Counted from the first letter of the stretch, positions 38,181 to 50,079 are shown. The stretch is DNA of 64,000 nt from Corynebacterium falsenii (GCA_001054945.1 JVKJ01000005.1:310001-374000); one strand, 5' to 3'. The notes: generated by a model not told the origin, from the sequence alone. Program-made: numbers and translations.

Positions 38181-41100
38181 CTACCCTACCGGTTGCATTT
38201 TCTGGGAGATCACTCGCGTCACGCCGTCTCCGCGCATCGTCACCCCGTATAGAACGTTTGCTACATCCATGGTCGGCTTCTGGTGCGTAATCACGATGAG
38301 CTGGGAATCTTTGCGTAATTCTTCGAACAGCGCAATGAGCCGCCGTAGATTCACATCATCCAGTGCTGCTTCGACCTCATCCATCACGTAAAACGGGCTG
38401 GGCCGCGCCCGGAAGATCGCAACTAACATGGCCAGAGCCGTCAGGGACTTCTCTCCGCCGGACAACAGGGAGAGCCGCTTCACCTTCTTCCCCGGCGGTC
38501 GCGCCTCCACCTCAATCCCCGTCGTCAACATGTCATCGGGATCGGTGAGCACCAGCCGTCCATCGCCGCCCGGAAACAACGTCGAAAAGACCTTCGGGAA
38601 TTCCTCTTGTACGTCCGCCCAAGCGTCCGTGAACAGCTGAAGGATCGTGTCATCCACATCTTGAATAACATCCTGCAGGTCCGATCGGGCCCGTTCCACG
38701 TCGTCCAACTGGTTAGCCAGAAAGCTGTACCGTTCTTCCAACGCTTGGTATTCCTCCAGCGCCAACGGGTTGACCTTGCCCAGTGAGTTCAGGTCCTTCT
38801 CCGCCTTCTTCAGCTCCGCCTTCGTCGCTGCCGGGTCGAAGTCCTCCTCCAGCTCCTCCGCAAGAAGCTGTTCCACGTTCAGCCCCAACTGCTCCATCGC
38901 AGTCGACACTGCCTGCTCTAACTTGATCTGCGCCTGGTTCCGCGCCAGCTCCGCCTGGTGCGAGCTCTCCGTCTGCCGCTGCAATTGTGCCGTCAGGGCC
39001 GACACCCGATCTCGCTGCTGGCTCATGGTTGATTTCCACTGCTTGTGAGCTTGGTCGGTCAAGGTGCGGTTATCGCTCGCTCGTTCCAGAGCTTCGGCAA
39101 TCCGCTCTCCCACTCTTTTGGCCTGCGCGTGCACCAACTCCGCCGTGCGTCTGGCTGCCGCGCGCCTCTTCCGCGCGATCTCGTGTTGCTTCCGAGCGGC
39201 TTCCTCCTGCCGCGCTTGCCTGCGCAGGTTCTCAGCCTTGCCCCTGGTAGCACCTGCGCGCTCTTCTGCAGTTCGTAGCTCCAGGCGCGCCTCAGTTTCC
39301 AGAGCACGAATGTGCGTGAGTTCCTGGCTCGCTCTGTCTCTTTCCTGAGTGGAGGGCTCTTCCTCGTCGCTATCAATCCTCACCACACGGTCTTTGAGCT
39401 CCTCGTACTCCCGTACCGCCTGCGCGTGCCGATTCTCAGCCTCGTCACGCTGGGCGGTCGCCCGCTCCACAGCGCGCTTGGTTGCGTTCTCGCTGTTCTC
39501 GGTAGCTTGCGCATGCTGTCGTGCCGCCTTCAACAGGGCGCGGTGCTCTTGCATCGCTGCCCGTGCACCAGCCGCAGCGCTGCGGCGCTCCGCCGCAGAG
39601 TCCAGCGCTCCCTCCAAGGTCGCCGTCAGATCCGCGAGTTCCGCCTCCTTTTTTTGGACGCCAGCGTGTTCCTGCTCAATTCGTTCCCTCAATTCCACGG
39701 GGGTAGCGCCACCAGCACCCGCGGCGAACCACCCGGACCCGAATACGTCGCCACGCTGTGTGACAGCCCGCAGCCGAGCGTCGGCATCGACAACGTCCTG
39801 GGCTTCCTGGACACTGTCCACGGCAACCACGTCCACGAGCAGGGAGTGGATAGCCCGCTGCAGTTCTTGGGGAATCTTCACCAAGTCCAACAACCACGTC
39901 CCGTGAGGAAGGGAAATGTCCAATCGCCAGTCCTGCCCCTCCCCGGGGTGGACGATCGTGGCACGACCTTGGTGCTTGTCGTGCAAAGCGGTGAGGATGG
40001 CGTCCGAAAAAGGGGCGATGACCCCCGCTGTCGCCGCGGTCCCCAACACAGCCGAGAGCGCCGTTCCCCACCCGGCATCCGCGCGGATATCCAGCGCCTT
40101 GGCATCGATTCCCTCGTCCTGTGCGGCGGTCAGCGCGATGTCTGCACCCTCCGCGGGACGCAGGCGGTCTTCCCATGCGGCGATCGTGGCGCGAGATGTG
40201 GCAATGTCCCGCTCGAGTGCGCGCTCCTTCTCGCGAAGTTCGTTGGCACGGGTCTCGGCATCATGCGCCTCTTTGTCGGCGCGAGCGGCTGATTCCTCCA
40301 GCCCCTCCCCGTCGGCTTCGGTCTCCCCCAGGGTCTCTTTGGCTTGGAGCGCCTCCTTGGAGGCAGACGTGAGAGCTTCCCGTTGCTCGGCAACGGTCGC
40401 GCTCAAACGCTCGGTCTCCTGGGAGGTGGAGGCCACGCGAGCTTCCGCTGCCTCTTGCTGGGCCAGCAGACGAACCGCTCCCTCGCGGCGATCTGCGATC
40501 GCGCGCACCTGGGCCATGTGCTCGCGCTCGGCATCCCGGGCGATCTCCTCCTTGTCCGCGACTTCCTCACGCACACTTTCCAGCTTTTCGCGTGCCAGCT
40601 CGACGGCTTCCTCAAGTTCTTGCTGTTCCTCTTCGGCCATGTCGGCTCGCTCGGCCAGCTCCTCCGGATCAGGCCCGGACCATGAGGAGTCCTCTGCTGC
40701 TTGAGCGCGGTCAGCAGCGATACGAAGTGTGGCTGAATTCTTTTCGGCGATGGCCGAGAGGCGATACCACAGGGTGCGAGCGGCTTCGGCTTCCTCCAGC
40801 GCGGTACGGAGCTCCTCTTCGGTTTCCGCCAGTTCGGCGCTGTGTTCTTCCGCCTGCTCCTGGAGGGTTTCGACGTGCTCTTTGAGCTCATCAGCACGGG
40901 CATTGGCGGTGTTGAGTTGTTCCGAAAGCTGCTTGGTGTTGTGGGCTGCGAGCGCAACTTTCGCTGCACGAATGGTGGCCTGCACCGTGGATGCGCGTTG
41001 GGCAGCTTCTGCCTGCCGTGCAAGCGGGCCCAACTGGCGACGTAGCTCGTCGGTGAGGTCCTGCAGACGGTCGAGGTTGGCCTGCATACTGGTGAGCTTG

Positions 41101-41642
41101 CGTTGAGCCTTTTCCTTGCGGCGACGGTGCTTCAGCACACCGGCGGCCTCCTCGATAAACGAGCGGCGTTCTTCGGGCTTGGATTCCAAGATTTGGGACA
41201 GTCGGCCCTGCCCGACAATGACGTGCATTTCCCTACCGATGCCCGAATCGCTGAGCAGCTCCTGGATGTCCATAAGCCTGGCTTTGGACCCGTTGATTTC
41301 GTATTCGCTCGCCCCATCGCGGAACATCCGCCGCGTGACGGAGACCTCGGAGTATTCAATGGGTAAGGCACCATCGGAATTGTCGATGGTGAGGGTCACT
41401 TCGGCCCGCCCCAGAGGCTTCTTGTCCCCCGCCCCGGCAAAGATGACATCCTCCATTTTGCCCCCGCGCAGCGTCTTGGCGCCCTGTTCCCCCATGACCC
41501 ACGCCAGGGCGTCCACCACGTTGGATTTGCCAGATCCGTTGGGCCCCACGACAGCACAGATTCCTGGCTCCAACTTGAGGGTGGTTGCAGACGCAAAGGA
41601 CTTAAAGCCTTTCAGCGTGAGCGACTTGAGGTGCATTGTCAC
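38181..41642 (-). CDS. smc: Chromosome partition protein SMC
   Basis: Condensin ATPase that loops and aligns chromosome arms with ScpA and ScpB. The 1153-aa protein has N-terminal Walker A GPNGSGKSNVVDAL, a long coiled coil, a hinge around residues 500-640 (with GTALSAVLGTAATAGVIAPF), a second coiled coil, signature LLSGGEKSLTALAML and Walker B FYVMDEVEAALDDVN. Start ATG 41642. It lies 51 bases after acyP, and the 1151-aa gene follows. Confidence 0.97.
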   Translation of the reverse strand: MTMHLKSLTLKGFKSFASATTLKLEPGICAVVGPNGSGKSNVVDALAWVMGEQGAKTLRGGKMEDVIFAGAGDKKPLGRAEVTLTIDNSDGALPIEYSEVSVTRRMFRDGASEYEINGSKARLMDIQELLSDSGIGREMHVIVGQGRLSQILESKPEERRSFIEEAAGVLKHRRRKEKAQRKLTSMQANLDRLQDLTDELRRQLGPLARQAEAAQRASTVQATIRAAKVALAAHNTKQLSEQLNTANARADELKEHVETLQEQAEEHSAELAETEEELRTALEEAEAARTLWYRLSAIAEKNSATLRIAADRAQAAEDSSWSGPDPEELAERADMAEEEQQELEEAVELAREKLESVREEVADKEEIARDAEREHMAQVRAIADRREGAVRLLAQQEAAEARVASTSQETERLSATVAEQREALTSASKEALQAKETLGETEADGEGLEESAARADKEAHDAETRANELREKERALERDIATSRATIAAWEDRLRPAEGADIALTAAQDEGIDAKALDIRADAGWGTALSAVLGTAATAGVIAPFSDAILTALHDKHQGRATIVHPGEGQDWRLDISLPHGTWLLDLVKIPQELQRAIHSLLVDVVAVDSVQEAQDVVDADARLRAVTQRGDVFGSGWFAAGAGGATPVELRERIEQEHAGVQKKEAELADLTATLEGALDSAAERRSAAAGARAAMQEHRALLKAARQHAQATENSENATKRAVERATAQRDEAENRHAQAVREYEELKDRVVRIDSDEEEPSTQERDRASQELTHIRALETEARLELRTAEERAGATRGKAENLRRQARQEEAARKQHEIARKRRAAARRTAELVHAQAKRVGERIAEALERASDNRTLTDQAHKQWKSTMSQQRDRVSALTAQLQRQTESSHQAELARNQAQIKLEQAVSTAMEQLGLNVEQLLAEELEEDFDPAATKAELKKAEKDLNSLGKVNPLALEEYQALEERYSFLANQLDDVERARSDLQDVIQDVDDTILQLFTDAWADVQEEFPKVFSTLFPGGDGRLVLTDPDDMLTTGIEVEARPPGKKVKRLSLLSGGEKSLTALAMLVAIFRARPSPFYVMDEVEAALDDVNLRRLIALFEELRKDSQLIVITHQKPTMDVANVLYGVTMRGDGVTRVISQKMQPVG

Positions 41643-41693
41643 AGGATAACAGGCCCGTGACTCGCCTCTGGGCGCAGTGAAAAACCTCGGGCG

Positions 41694-41972
41694 CTATCGC
41701 TCGGCGAAGCCGGATTCTCCCTTGGGTTCTGAGTAACTTTCCACCACCACTGTCACCTCGCCCGGGCGCGCCGCGGTACTCGGCTGCTCCCGTAGGAGGG
41801 TCAGTAGCTTCTCCAACTCGGCAGTCTCCCCCTCCGCAATGACCAGTACGCGACCGTCAGCGTAATTGGTTGCAGAACCAGCAAGTCCGAGTTCGAGGGC
41901 CCTCGAACGAACCCACCAGCGGAAACCTACTCCTTGGACATGACCATGGACCCACGCGGTGAGCCGCCTCAC
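41694..41972 (-). CDS. acyP: Acylphosphatase
   Basis: Hydrolyses acyl phosphates. 92 aa with the catalytic Arg in HVQGVGFRWWVRSRA and the Asn in GSATNYADGRVLV, the standard family signatures. GTG start overlapping the symporter stop as GTGA. Position before smc is conserved in actinobacteria. Confidence 0.94.
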   Translation of the reverse strand: MRRLTAWVHGHVQGVGFRWWVRSRALELGLAGSATNYADGRVLVIAEGETAELEKLLTLLREQPSTAARPGEVTVVVESYSEPKGESGFAER

Positions 41973-43438
41973 TGCTTAGCCCAATACTCGCGGGTGGTGA
42001 CTGCTTCTTGCCCATCCCAGCACTCCACATTGCGCAGCCCCGGTATGTCGTCTCGGTGGAACACGGGCTCCAGTCCAGCCTTTTTCTGGTCGCTGAAGTT
42101 CTTCAGCAACTTGAAGGCGACCCAGCCCAAGGGGATGATCGCGATGAGGTTGATGATGACCATTGTGGCGGCAAAGGTATCGGCCAGAGCCCAGACCAGC
42201 GGGACCTTGCCGATCGCTCCGCCGAATACGCAGGCGATGACCAGTACGCGGAAGCCGATCATCGCCGACTTGGACTTCGTGAAGTAATTGAAGTTCGCCT
42301 GTGCCAAGTAGTAGTTGCCCAGGATCGAAGAGAATGCCAGGAAGAACAGGATCACGGAGATGAAGTGCACGCCCCAGTCGCCCACTTGGGAAGCCAGAGA
42401 ATTCTGCGTCAGCGACGCGCTCTGAGCGTTTTCGCCAAATTGCGGGTTTCCCAACAGAACAATGAAGGCGGTGATGCTGCAAACCACCAGGGTGTCGAAG
42501 TAGACACCCAGGGTTTGAACAAGTCCCTGCTTCACCGGGTGCGAGACGTTTGCAGTCGCGGCCGCATTGGGGGCCGAGCCTTGGCCAGCCTCGTTTGAGA
42601 ACAGACCACGCCGCATTCCATAGGTAAATGCCATACCCAAGGACGCACCCGCCACCTCACGGAAGCCCAGAGCCGACCCCACAATATTTGCGAACATGGT
42701 GGGAATCTCTGAGAAATTGAGGGCCAGGACGATCACGCCCAGCAGGATGTAGGCCGTCGCCATGAAAGGAACAATCACCTGAGTCACGTTGGCGATGCGC
42801 TGCACGCCGCCGAAGATCACCACGGCCGCCAGCGCAGCCAGGATCACTCCGATGATCACCTTGAGCTGCGGGGAAGCACCGACTTCAGCGTCCTTCGCGG
42901 TGGCAATGGAATTATCCACCGCCTCAACGATGGAGTTCGTCTGTACCGCGTTGTACACCAACCCATAGGTGATGGAAATTGCGATGGCGAAAATGATCGC
43001 CAGGGCCTTACTGTTCAGACCACGAGACATGTAATAGGCCGGGCCACCGCGGAAGCTCCCCTTGTCCCGAACCTTCCACACCTGCGCCAAGGTCGATTCC
43101 ACGAATGCTGTGGCGCCGCCGATCAGCGCCATGGCCCACATCCAAAACACCGCCCCGGGGCCGCCGATCGAAATCGCCAGGGCCACTCCCGCCACGTTGC
43201 CAGTGCCTACGCGGGACGCCGCCGAAATAGAAAAGGCCTTGAAAGCCGAGATTTCCTCCCCCGCCCCACTCGGATCCGGCTTCTCGCGGATCGCCCGAAA
43301 CATGTCGGGGATATAGCGAAACTGCACCAGCAGGGTGCGGACGCCAAAGTAGATACCGGCACCGAGCAGCACAAAGGCTAAGACTTTCCAAACATTTTCG
43401 TTGACGGTATTCGCCACGAAGTCCGTGATCTGATCCAT
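41969..43438 (-). CDS. Alanine/glycine:cation symporter (AGCS family)
   Basis: Sodium- or proton-coupled uptake of alanine or glycine (family knowledge). The 489-aa protein has about 10-11 membrane helices and AGCS hallmarks: ISAASRVGTGNVAGVALAIS, GGPAYYMSRG, and MRRGLFSNEAGQGSAPNAAA. ATG 43438 fits the family N-terminus; an ATG at 43462 is an alternative. It sits between mutM and acyP and overlaps acyP by four bases, so it is part of the operon despite being unrelated in function. Confidence 0.93.
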   Translation of the reverse strand: MDQITDFVANTVNENVWKVLAFVLLGAGIYFGVRTLLVQFRYIPDMFRAIREKPDPSGAGEEISAFKAFSISAASRVGTGNVAGVALAISIGGPGAVFWMWAMALIGGATAFVESTLAQVWKVRDKGSFRGGPAYYMSRGLNSKALAIIFAIAISITYGLVYNAVQTNSIVEAVDNSIATAKDAEVGASPQLKVIIGVILAALAAVVIFGGVQRIANVTQVIVPFMATAYILLGVIVLALNFSEIPTMFANIVGSALGFREVAGASLGMAFTYGMRRGLFSNEAGQGSAPNAAATANVSHPVKQGLVQTLGVYFDTLVVCSITAFIVLLGNPQFGENAQSASLTQNSLASQVGDWGVHFISVILFFLAFSSILGNYYLAQANFNYFTKSKSAMIGFRVLVIACVFGGAIGKVPLVWALADTFAATMVIINLIAIIPLGWVAFKLLKNFSDQKKAGLEPVFHRDDIPGLRNVECWDGQEAVTTREYWAKQ

Positions 43439-43525
43439 GCCGACTAGGTTACAGTTCGGCATTCAGCGCTCAGGTTAATTAGGCGAAGATTACCTGGGGC
43501 TCAGACGAAGCCCTCCTAGCGAACC

Positions 43526-44374
43526 CTATCTTTGGCACTCAGGGCAAAAATGGGCAGATCGCCCGCCAATGACGACCCGCTGAATCTGAGCTCCGCAGAC
43601 GCGACACCCCAGCCCAGCACGCCCATACACGGCCAGCTCTCGCGAGAAGTACCCCGAAGCTCCGTTCACATTTACATAAAGGGAATCGAAGCTCGTCCCT
43701 CCCGCCGCTAGTGCGCGCACCATCACGGCAGCCGCCGAGTCCAGGATTTTTTGGACGCCACCGCGGCCTACCCTCCGAGGCCTTCGCATCGGTCGAATGC
43801 CTGCGTAGAAGAGGGCCTCATCCGCATAAATATTGCCGATCCCGGAGACCAGAGTCTGATCCAACAGCAGCCGCTTAATCTCGGACTTCTTCGTCACTAG
43901 TCGGCTTGCGACATCCGCGGCGTCAAAACCCTCCTCGAGGGGATCCGGTGCCACGTGTGCGATGGCCTGCGGGATGTGCCCACGCAAACCGTGGGGATCG
44001 GGAATCAACGTCGCGGGTGACCAGCGTCCGAATGTGCGCTGGTCTTGAAAATTGAGGTCTACCGAGTCCTGTCCAGCTGCCGACATGCGGGCGCGGATAC
44101 GAAGGTGCGGGCTCGTGACCTGATTAGGAGCGGTGACCAGCATTTGGCCACTCATCCCGAGGTGAACGAATAGTGCATCGCGGTCCAAAGCAAGCCACAG
44201 ATACTTTCCGCGTCGGTTTACGCCGGTGACCGTCCGCCCCTCAAGGGTGCGAGCAAGTTCGGGATGACCGCGATTGGCACGGGGATGAAAGACCTCGACG
44301 TGATCGAAGCGTCGCCCGATCACGTGTTGTTCAAGGCCTCGGCGAACGACCTCGACTTCGGGAAGCTCTGGCAC
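43526..44374 (-). CDS. mutM: Formamidopyrimidine-DNA glycosylase (Fpg)
   Basis: Excises 8-oxoguanine and cleaves the abasic site. MPELPEVEVVRRGLE starts the protein (Pro2 is the nucleophile after Met removal); GNIYADEALFYAGIRP and a C-terminal zinc finger (CRVCG..HFCPEC) are present. 282 aa is normal. Eleven bases follow the rnc stop. Confidence 0.97.
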   Translation of the reverse strand: MPELPEVEVVRRGLEQHVIGRRFDHVEVFHPRANRGHPELARTLEGRTVTGVNRRGKYLWLALDRDALFVHLGMSGQMLVTAPNQVTSPHLRIRARMSAAGQDSVDLNFQDQRTFGRWSPATLIPDPHGLRGHIPQAIAHVAPDPLEEGFDAADVASRLVTKKSEIKRLLLDQTLVSGIGNIYADEALFYAGIRPMRRPRRVGRGGVQKILDSAAAVMVRALAAGGTSFDSLYVNVNGASGYFSRELAVYGRAGLGCRVCGAQIQRVVIGGRSAHFCPECQR

Positions 44375-44385
44375 GCTCTCGCTTC

Positions 44386-45126
44386 CTATTGCTGGGACTC
44401 GGCCAAGGATTGAACAGCCACGCGGGCGGCGGCGTGCTCAGATTCCTTCTTCGTGTGCCCCTCGCCGGTACCAAGAATCTTTCCATCGACGGCGACAGTT
44501 GAGGAGAACACCTGGTCATGCTCCGGCCCTTCAGCGCTGCTGCTGTAGATCGGTTCGCCCTTACCCAGCCCATTGATCTTGGTGAGGAGCACCGTCTTCC
44601 AATCCATGGTCAGGCCGACGTTGGGGGCATTATCAATCAAGTCAGCGAAGATCCGCAAGACGGTCGCGCGTGCAGTGTCAAAGCCATGCTCCAGGTAGAT
44701 GGCGCCGAGAATGGCCTCAACCGTGTCCGCGAGGATAGAGTGTTTGTCCTCGCCACCAGTGCGCATTTCGCCCCGGCCCAGCAAGATATTGGGGCCGAGC
44801 CCCAGGCCTCGGGCCACGTCGGCGAGGGCGTACATATTCACCACGCTCGCGCGCATCTTGGAAATGTCTGATTCGGAGTGTTCCGGATACTGCCGGTACA
44901 ACTGCTCCGCCACGGACAGTCCCAGCACCGCATCGCCTAGGAATTCCAGGCGTTCATTATTGGGTAAGTTGTCGTTCTCGTTGGCGAAGGACCGATGCGT
45001 GAGAGCAAGGCGCAGCAGGTCATCGCTGAGCTGCACACCCCACGCTTCGAGCAGAGGGGCGTGGTCAGTCTTGTTGAACGCGGCGTGGAGGGCGGGCTCC
45101 CCTGTCAGACGGCGTTTGCGTGCCAT
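44386..45126 (-). CDS. rnc: Ribonuclease III
   Basis: Double-strand-specific RNase for rRNA maturation. NERLEFLGDAVLGLSVAE is the catalytic signature; a C-terminal double-stranded RNA-binding domain (DWKTVLLTKINGLG.. to AARVAVQSL) follows. 246 aa. Its ATG abuts the DUF177 stop codon exactly. Confidence 0.97.
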   Translation of the reverse strand: MARKRRLTGEPALHAAFNKTDHAPLLEAWGVQLSDDLLRLALTHRSFANENDNLPNNERLEFLGDAVLGLSVAEQLYRQYPEHSESDISKMRASVVNMYALADVARGLGLGPNILLGRGEMRTGGEDKHSILADTVEAILGAIYLEHGFDTARATVLRIFADLIDNAPNVGLTMDWKTVLLTKINGLGKGEPIYSSSAEGPEHDQVFSSTVAVDGKILGTGEGHTKKESEHAAARVAVQSLAESQQ

Positions 45127-45663
45127 CTACTTCTCGCCTTCGTCCAAGAACTTTTCCAGCCCGGCCCATCGCGGGTCGGCCGGTGGCTCCTCCTCTCCGG
45201 AGATGCCGTCCGGCCCGGGTGTTTCCTCAGCGCAGGCCTGCCCATAGTTCTCGCACACCGGGCTGAAGGGGATATTCAGTCCGGCGTCGTCCACGACTGC
45301 TTGAGTGATGTTGACAGTATTGTCCTCGACGAGTGCGGGCTTTTCCGTCTCATCCTCATCATCCTCACCGGTGATAAAGTCCGGCTTGATTCCGAAGACC
45401 TCGTTGACCTGCATGGACAGTGCGGGATGCAGTTCCTTGAGGCAGCGTGCGCACGTTCCGGTCGCAGTGCCGCGAACTGTGGCGTCCACCATGATGGCCT
45501 CCCCCAGATTGCTGAGCGTGCCCTCCACGGTGACCTCGTCCCCCTCGCGGATCCCCAGCATTTCCCCGCCCAGATTGAGGGGCGCGGAACCTTCTACGGC
45601 GATTCGTTCAGGAACATCTCCCCGGAGAATGTCAGTGACATCAATAACGAAAGGGTTATTCAT
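45127..45663 (-). CDS. DUF177 (YceD-like) protein
   Basis: 178-aa protein of the DUF177 family, encoded before rpmF or rnc in many bacteria and linked in plants and E. coli to 23S rRNA metabolism. The core with CARCLKELHPALSMQVNEVF and the C-terminal Cys pair in CENYGQACAEE is present; rpmF is not adjacent here. Lies three bases after sepIVA and abuts rnc. Confidence 0.9.
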   Translation of the reverse strand: MNNPFVIDVTDILRGDVPERIAVEGSAPLNLGGEMLGIREGDEVTVEGTLSNLGEAIMVDATVRGTATGTCARCLKELHPALSMQVNEVFGIKPDFITGEDDEDETEKPALVEDNTVNITQAVVDDAGLNIPFSPVCENYGQACAEETPGPDGISGEEEPPADPRWAGLEKFLDEGEK

Positions 45664-45666
45664 ACC

Positions 45667-46356
45667 CTAATTTCTACCGTGATCGCGCTCAGTACGGTAA
45701 CCGGCGGCCCCCGCCCCCTTGCGAAGAGCGGAGCGGTCGCGCCCCACAGTGCGGAGTGTTGCAGTCAGGGTCTCTTCAAACTCTGCGAGGGTGGAATCCA
45801 CATAGCGATCGCACTCGGTGCGCAGTCGATCCGAGTCAGCATGGGCCTCATCCACCACGCGCTTAGCTTCTGCCTCGGCGGTCCGCACAACTTCGGACTC
45901 AGCAACAAGTCGCTGCTGCTCGGCGATACCTTCGTCCACCGATCGCTGGTAGGACTCGTTTCCGGCCTGCACCAGACGCTCGGCCTCTTCTGAAGCGCGG
46001 GAGGTGACCTGGTCGTACTCACGGTTCGCCGAATCGATGGTCCGATTTGCCTCGTCCTCGGCTTCCTCGACGGTGGATGCTGCTCGATCCTCCGCGTCCC
46101 GAATCAATGCCTCGGCCTGGGCACGAGCATCAGCGATGATGTCCTCACGCTGGGCCTGCGCATCGGCCACGATGTTGTCGCGGTGATCCAAGACATCTTG
46201 GGCATCATCCATCTCGATCGGGATAGCATTACGCATCTCATCGAGGATATCCAGCACTTCGCGGCGCGGAACCATGCAATTGGAGGTCATGGGAACCCCA
46301 TACGCCTCCTCCACCATCTGCTGGAGATCGTCCATACCCTGAAATGTCTTGTACAT
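45667..46356 (-). CDS. sepIVA: SepIVA-like DivIVA-domain coiled-coil protein
   Basis: Homologue of mycobacterial SepIVA, a septation and polar-growth factor. The N-terminal block MYKTFQGMDDLQQMVEEA, then GVPMTSNCMVPR and DDAQDVLDHRD are typical, followed by a long charged Glu/Ala/Arg coiled coil (about 70-215). ATG 46356 gives 229 aa; the open frame begins 17 codons earlier at 46407 without similarity. Sits between coaD and DUF177, as in mycobacteria. Confidence 0.88.
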   Translation of the reverse strand: MYKTFQGMDDLQQMVEEAYGVPMTSNCMVPRREVLDILDEMRNAIPIEMDDAQDVLDHRDNIVADAQAQREDIIADARAQAEALIRDAEDRAASTVEEAEDEANRTIDSANREYDQVTSRASEEAERLVQAGNESYQRSVDEGIAEQQRLVAESEVVRTAEAEAKRVVDEAHADSDRLRTECDRYVDSTLAEFEETLTATLRTVGRDRSALRKGAGAAGYRTERDHGRN

Positions 46357-46407
46357 AGTGTCAACTATGGCACCAGGGGTCGCCGGCGTGCAGACGTGAC
46401 ACACCAT

Positions 46408-46893
46408 CTAGGGGGCAAACTTGCGCTTCACAGCCTGCGCAACGGGCTCCGGGAGCAGGCCGGACACATCGCCACCGTACTTCGCGACCTCCTTGCAAAT
46501 GGTCGAAGATACGTAGCCGTACTCTGGGCTGGTGAGCAGGAAATATGTCTCTGTCCCGTTCAGCCGATGGTTCATTTGGGCCATCGGCAGCTCGTATTCG
46601 TAGTCCAGGGAACTGCGGAGCCCCTTGACCAGGGCCTTGACATTGTGCTTTTCCAGGTAGTCGACCAAGAGCGAATCCCACGTGTCGATGGTGATATTGC
46701 CGGGATTTCCCGGGTGGACATCCAAGGACTGGCGGATGAGGTCCATCCTTTCTTCGGGGGTGAACAGCCCTTTCTTATTCGGATTCGCCGTCACGAGCAC
46801 GGTCACCGCCTCCCAGTTGGCAGCTGCTCTCGTGAAGATGTCCAGGTGACCATTGGTCACGGGATCGAAAGATCCGGGGCACACTACTCGCAT
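46408..46893 (-). CDS. coaD: Phosphopantetheine adenylyltransferase
   Basis: Penultimate step of coenzyme A synthesis. GSFDPVTNGHLDIFTRAA carries the nucleotidyl-transferase HxGH-type motif (NGHL) and the ISSTxxK-type motif is in VSSTICKEVAK. 161 aa is normal. In most actinobacteria it directly follows rsmD; here the thi cluster is between. Confidence 0.97.
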   Translation of the reverse strand: MRVVCPGSFDPVTNGHLDIFTRAAANWEAVTVLVTANPNKKGLFTPEERMDLIRQSLDVHPGNPGNITIDTWDSLLVDYLEKHNVKALVKGLRSSLDYEYELPMAQMNHRLNGTETYFLLTSPEYGYVSSTICKEVAKYGGDVSGLLPEPVAQAVKRKFAP

Positions 46894-46915
46894 GGGTCAC
46901 TAGTTTAGTAGCGCC

Positions 46916-48783
<1,868 letters not shown>

Positions 48784-48978
48784 CTAGCCTCCTTGCGCGG
48801 CAGTGAGAATATCGATCTGGCCAGTAACGGGAGTGGCACTCCACTGGCTGCGCGGCACAACACTGAGGTCGCGGCTCACTGCGATGCCACGCGGGCTGCC
48901 GCCCGTGATCTTCTCCACCAGGTCCGCAATCGTCTCCCCTTCCGCAGGGGTGTATTCCTCACCATTAACGCTGCACAT
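48784..48978 (-). CDS. thiS: Sulfur carrier protein ThiS
   Basis: Ubiquitin-like sulfur carrier; its C-terminal Gly-Gly is adenylated by ThiF and thiocarboxylated. 64 aa ending AAQGG. ATG 48978 gives MCSVNGEEY; the open frame extends upstream inside thiO without similarity. It overlaps thiO by 14 bases and precedes thiG by three. Confidence 0.95.
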   Translation of the reverse strand: MCSVNGEEYTPAEGETIADLVEKITGGSPRGIAVSRDLSVVPRSQWSATPVTGQIDILTAAQGG

Positions 48979-50035
48979 GATGCTCCTTAAATCGTCGGGG
49001 CGAAACCGACTCCGAGATGGGGCGCCCATCGATGGAATCGGCGGCCATCTGCGCCCCCAATGGGCATAACAAGATTCCGTGGCGAGAAAATCCCGTTGCC
49101 ACATGAACCCCTGGGCTCACCTCGCCAATGATCGGGATGTCGTCCGGAGAGCCAGGCCGAGGCCGCGCAATCAGCTCGGTGATTTCGCACTCGAGAATAG
49201 ACGGCACGATCCTCTGCGCATCGCGGAGGAGGTGAAAAACTCCTTCCGCAGTGACCCCAGTCACGGCGTCCTCGCGTGTGGTAGCTCCAAGAACAATTTC
49301 TCCGTCCTCGCGTGGAACCACATAGACCGGTCGGCCCATCACCACACCGCGAATTGTGCGCTCCACGATGTGCCGGTGGCTCTGCAGTCGGACGACATCC
49401 CCATACACCGGTCGGACGGGGACAAAGTTGGAAGCAAGGCTTCCAGAGGCCGTGGCGATGAGGATTTTGTCAGCCTGGATGGCCTCCCCACCCTCGAGTT
49501 CGACTGTCGGATGGTCGTTGGAGGTGGCGCGATCTTTCACAAGACGGAAGTTCGGCATGCCGCTAATCTGACGCAACAACGCAGCTCCCAGCCTTCGCGG
49601 GTCAACCTGATGGTCAGTGGGTATCCGAACTGCGCCGGCGATGCCAGCCCCCAGGGAAGGCTCCAGCGCTCGTGCCTGCCGGGTTGTCATCGGTTCGGCC
49701 ATAAAACCAATCTCAGCCTGGAACACCGACAATTTTTGCAGGAATTCCCTATCGGCAGCATCACCGGCGATAACCAGCGTCTCCGTCTGCCGGTAGCCGG
49801 CGTCCAACCCTGCGACGAACTCCGGGTACATGCGAGCAGAAGTGGCCATCAGCGGATAAAGTTCGTGCTGGTCATAGGTTACTTCCGCCACTGGCGCTAG
49901 CATTCCGGCGGCCGCTCGAGTCGCCCCGGACAACGGTTCCGGATCCACCAGGGTGACCTGATAACCGCGCGAGAGTAGCTCGCGGGAGGTGGCCACGCCG
50001 ATGATCCCAGCTCCCACCACTGCAATATGTTCCAC
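48965..50035 (-). CDS. thiO: Glycine oxidase ThiO
   Basis: FAD enzyme that oxidises glycine to the imine used by ThiG (the aerobic alternative to ThiH). 356 aa; N-terminal VVGAGIIGVATSRELLSRG binds FAD, and GFSRHGILLCPLGA is the C-terminal FAD motif. GTG start at 50035 supported by AAGGAGG nine bases upstream. First gene of thiO-S-G-F, divergent from thiE; the 51-base gap to the thiE ATG has no TPP riboswitch. Confidence 0.94.
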   Translation of the reverse strand: MEHIAVVGAGIIGVATSRELLSRGYQVTLVDPEPLSGATRAAAGMLAPVAEVTYDQHELYPLMATSARMYPEFVAGLDAGYRQTETLVIAGDAADREFLQKLSVFQAEIGFMAEPMTTRQARALEPSLGAGIAGAVRIPTDHQVDPRRLGAALLRQISGMPNFRLVKDRATSNDHPTVELEGGEAIQADKILIATASGSLASNFVPVRPVYGDVVRLQSHRHIVERTIRGVVMGRPVYVVPREDGEIVLGATTREDAVTGVTAEGVFHLLRDAQRIVPSILECEITELIARPRPGSPDDIPIIGEVSPGVHVATGFSRHGILLCPLGAQMAADSIDGRPISESVSPRRFKEHHVQR

Positions 50036-50073
50036 CGAAGTTTTCCTCCTTATTCAATTCACCGTACTCCCCG

Positions 50074-50079
50074 TAGAAT
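50074..50079 (+). promoter_or_regulatory. -10 box of thiE, leaderless start
   Basis: TAGAAT fits TAnnnT and ends seven bases before the ATG at 50087, with no ribosome binding site in between. This predicts transcription from the start codon and favours 50087 over the upstream ATG at 50078. Confidence 0.6.
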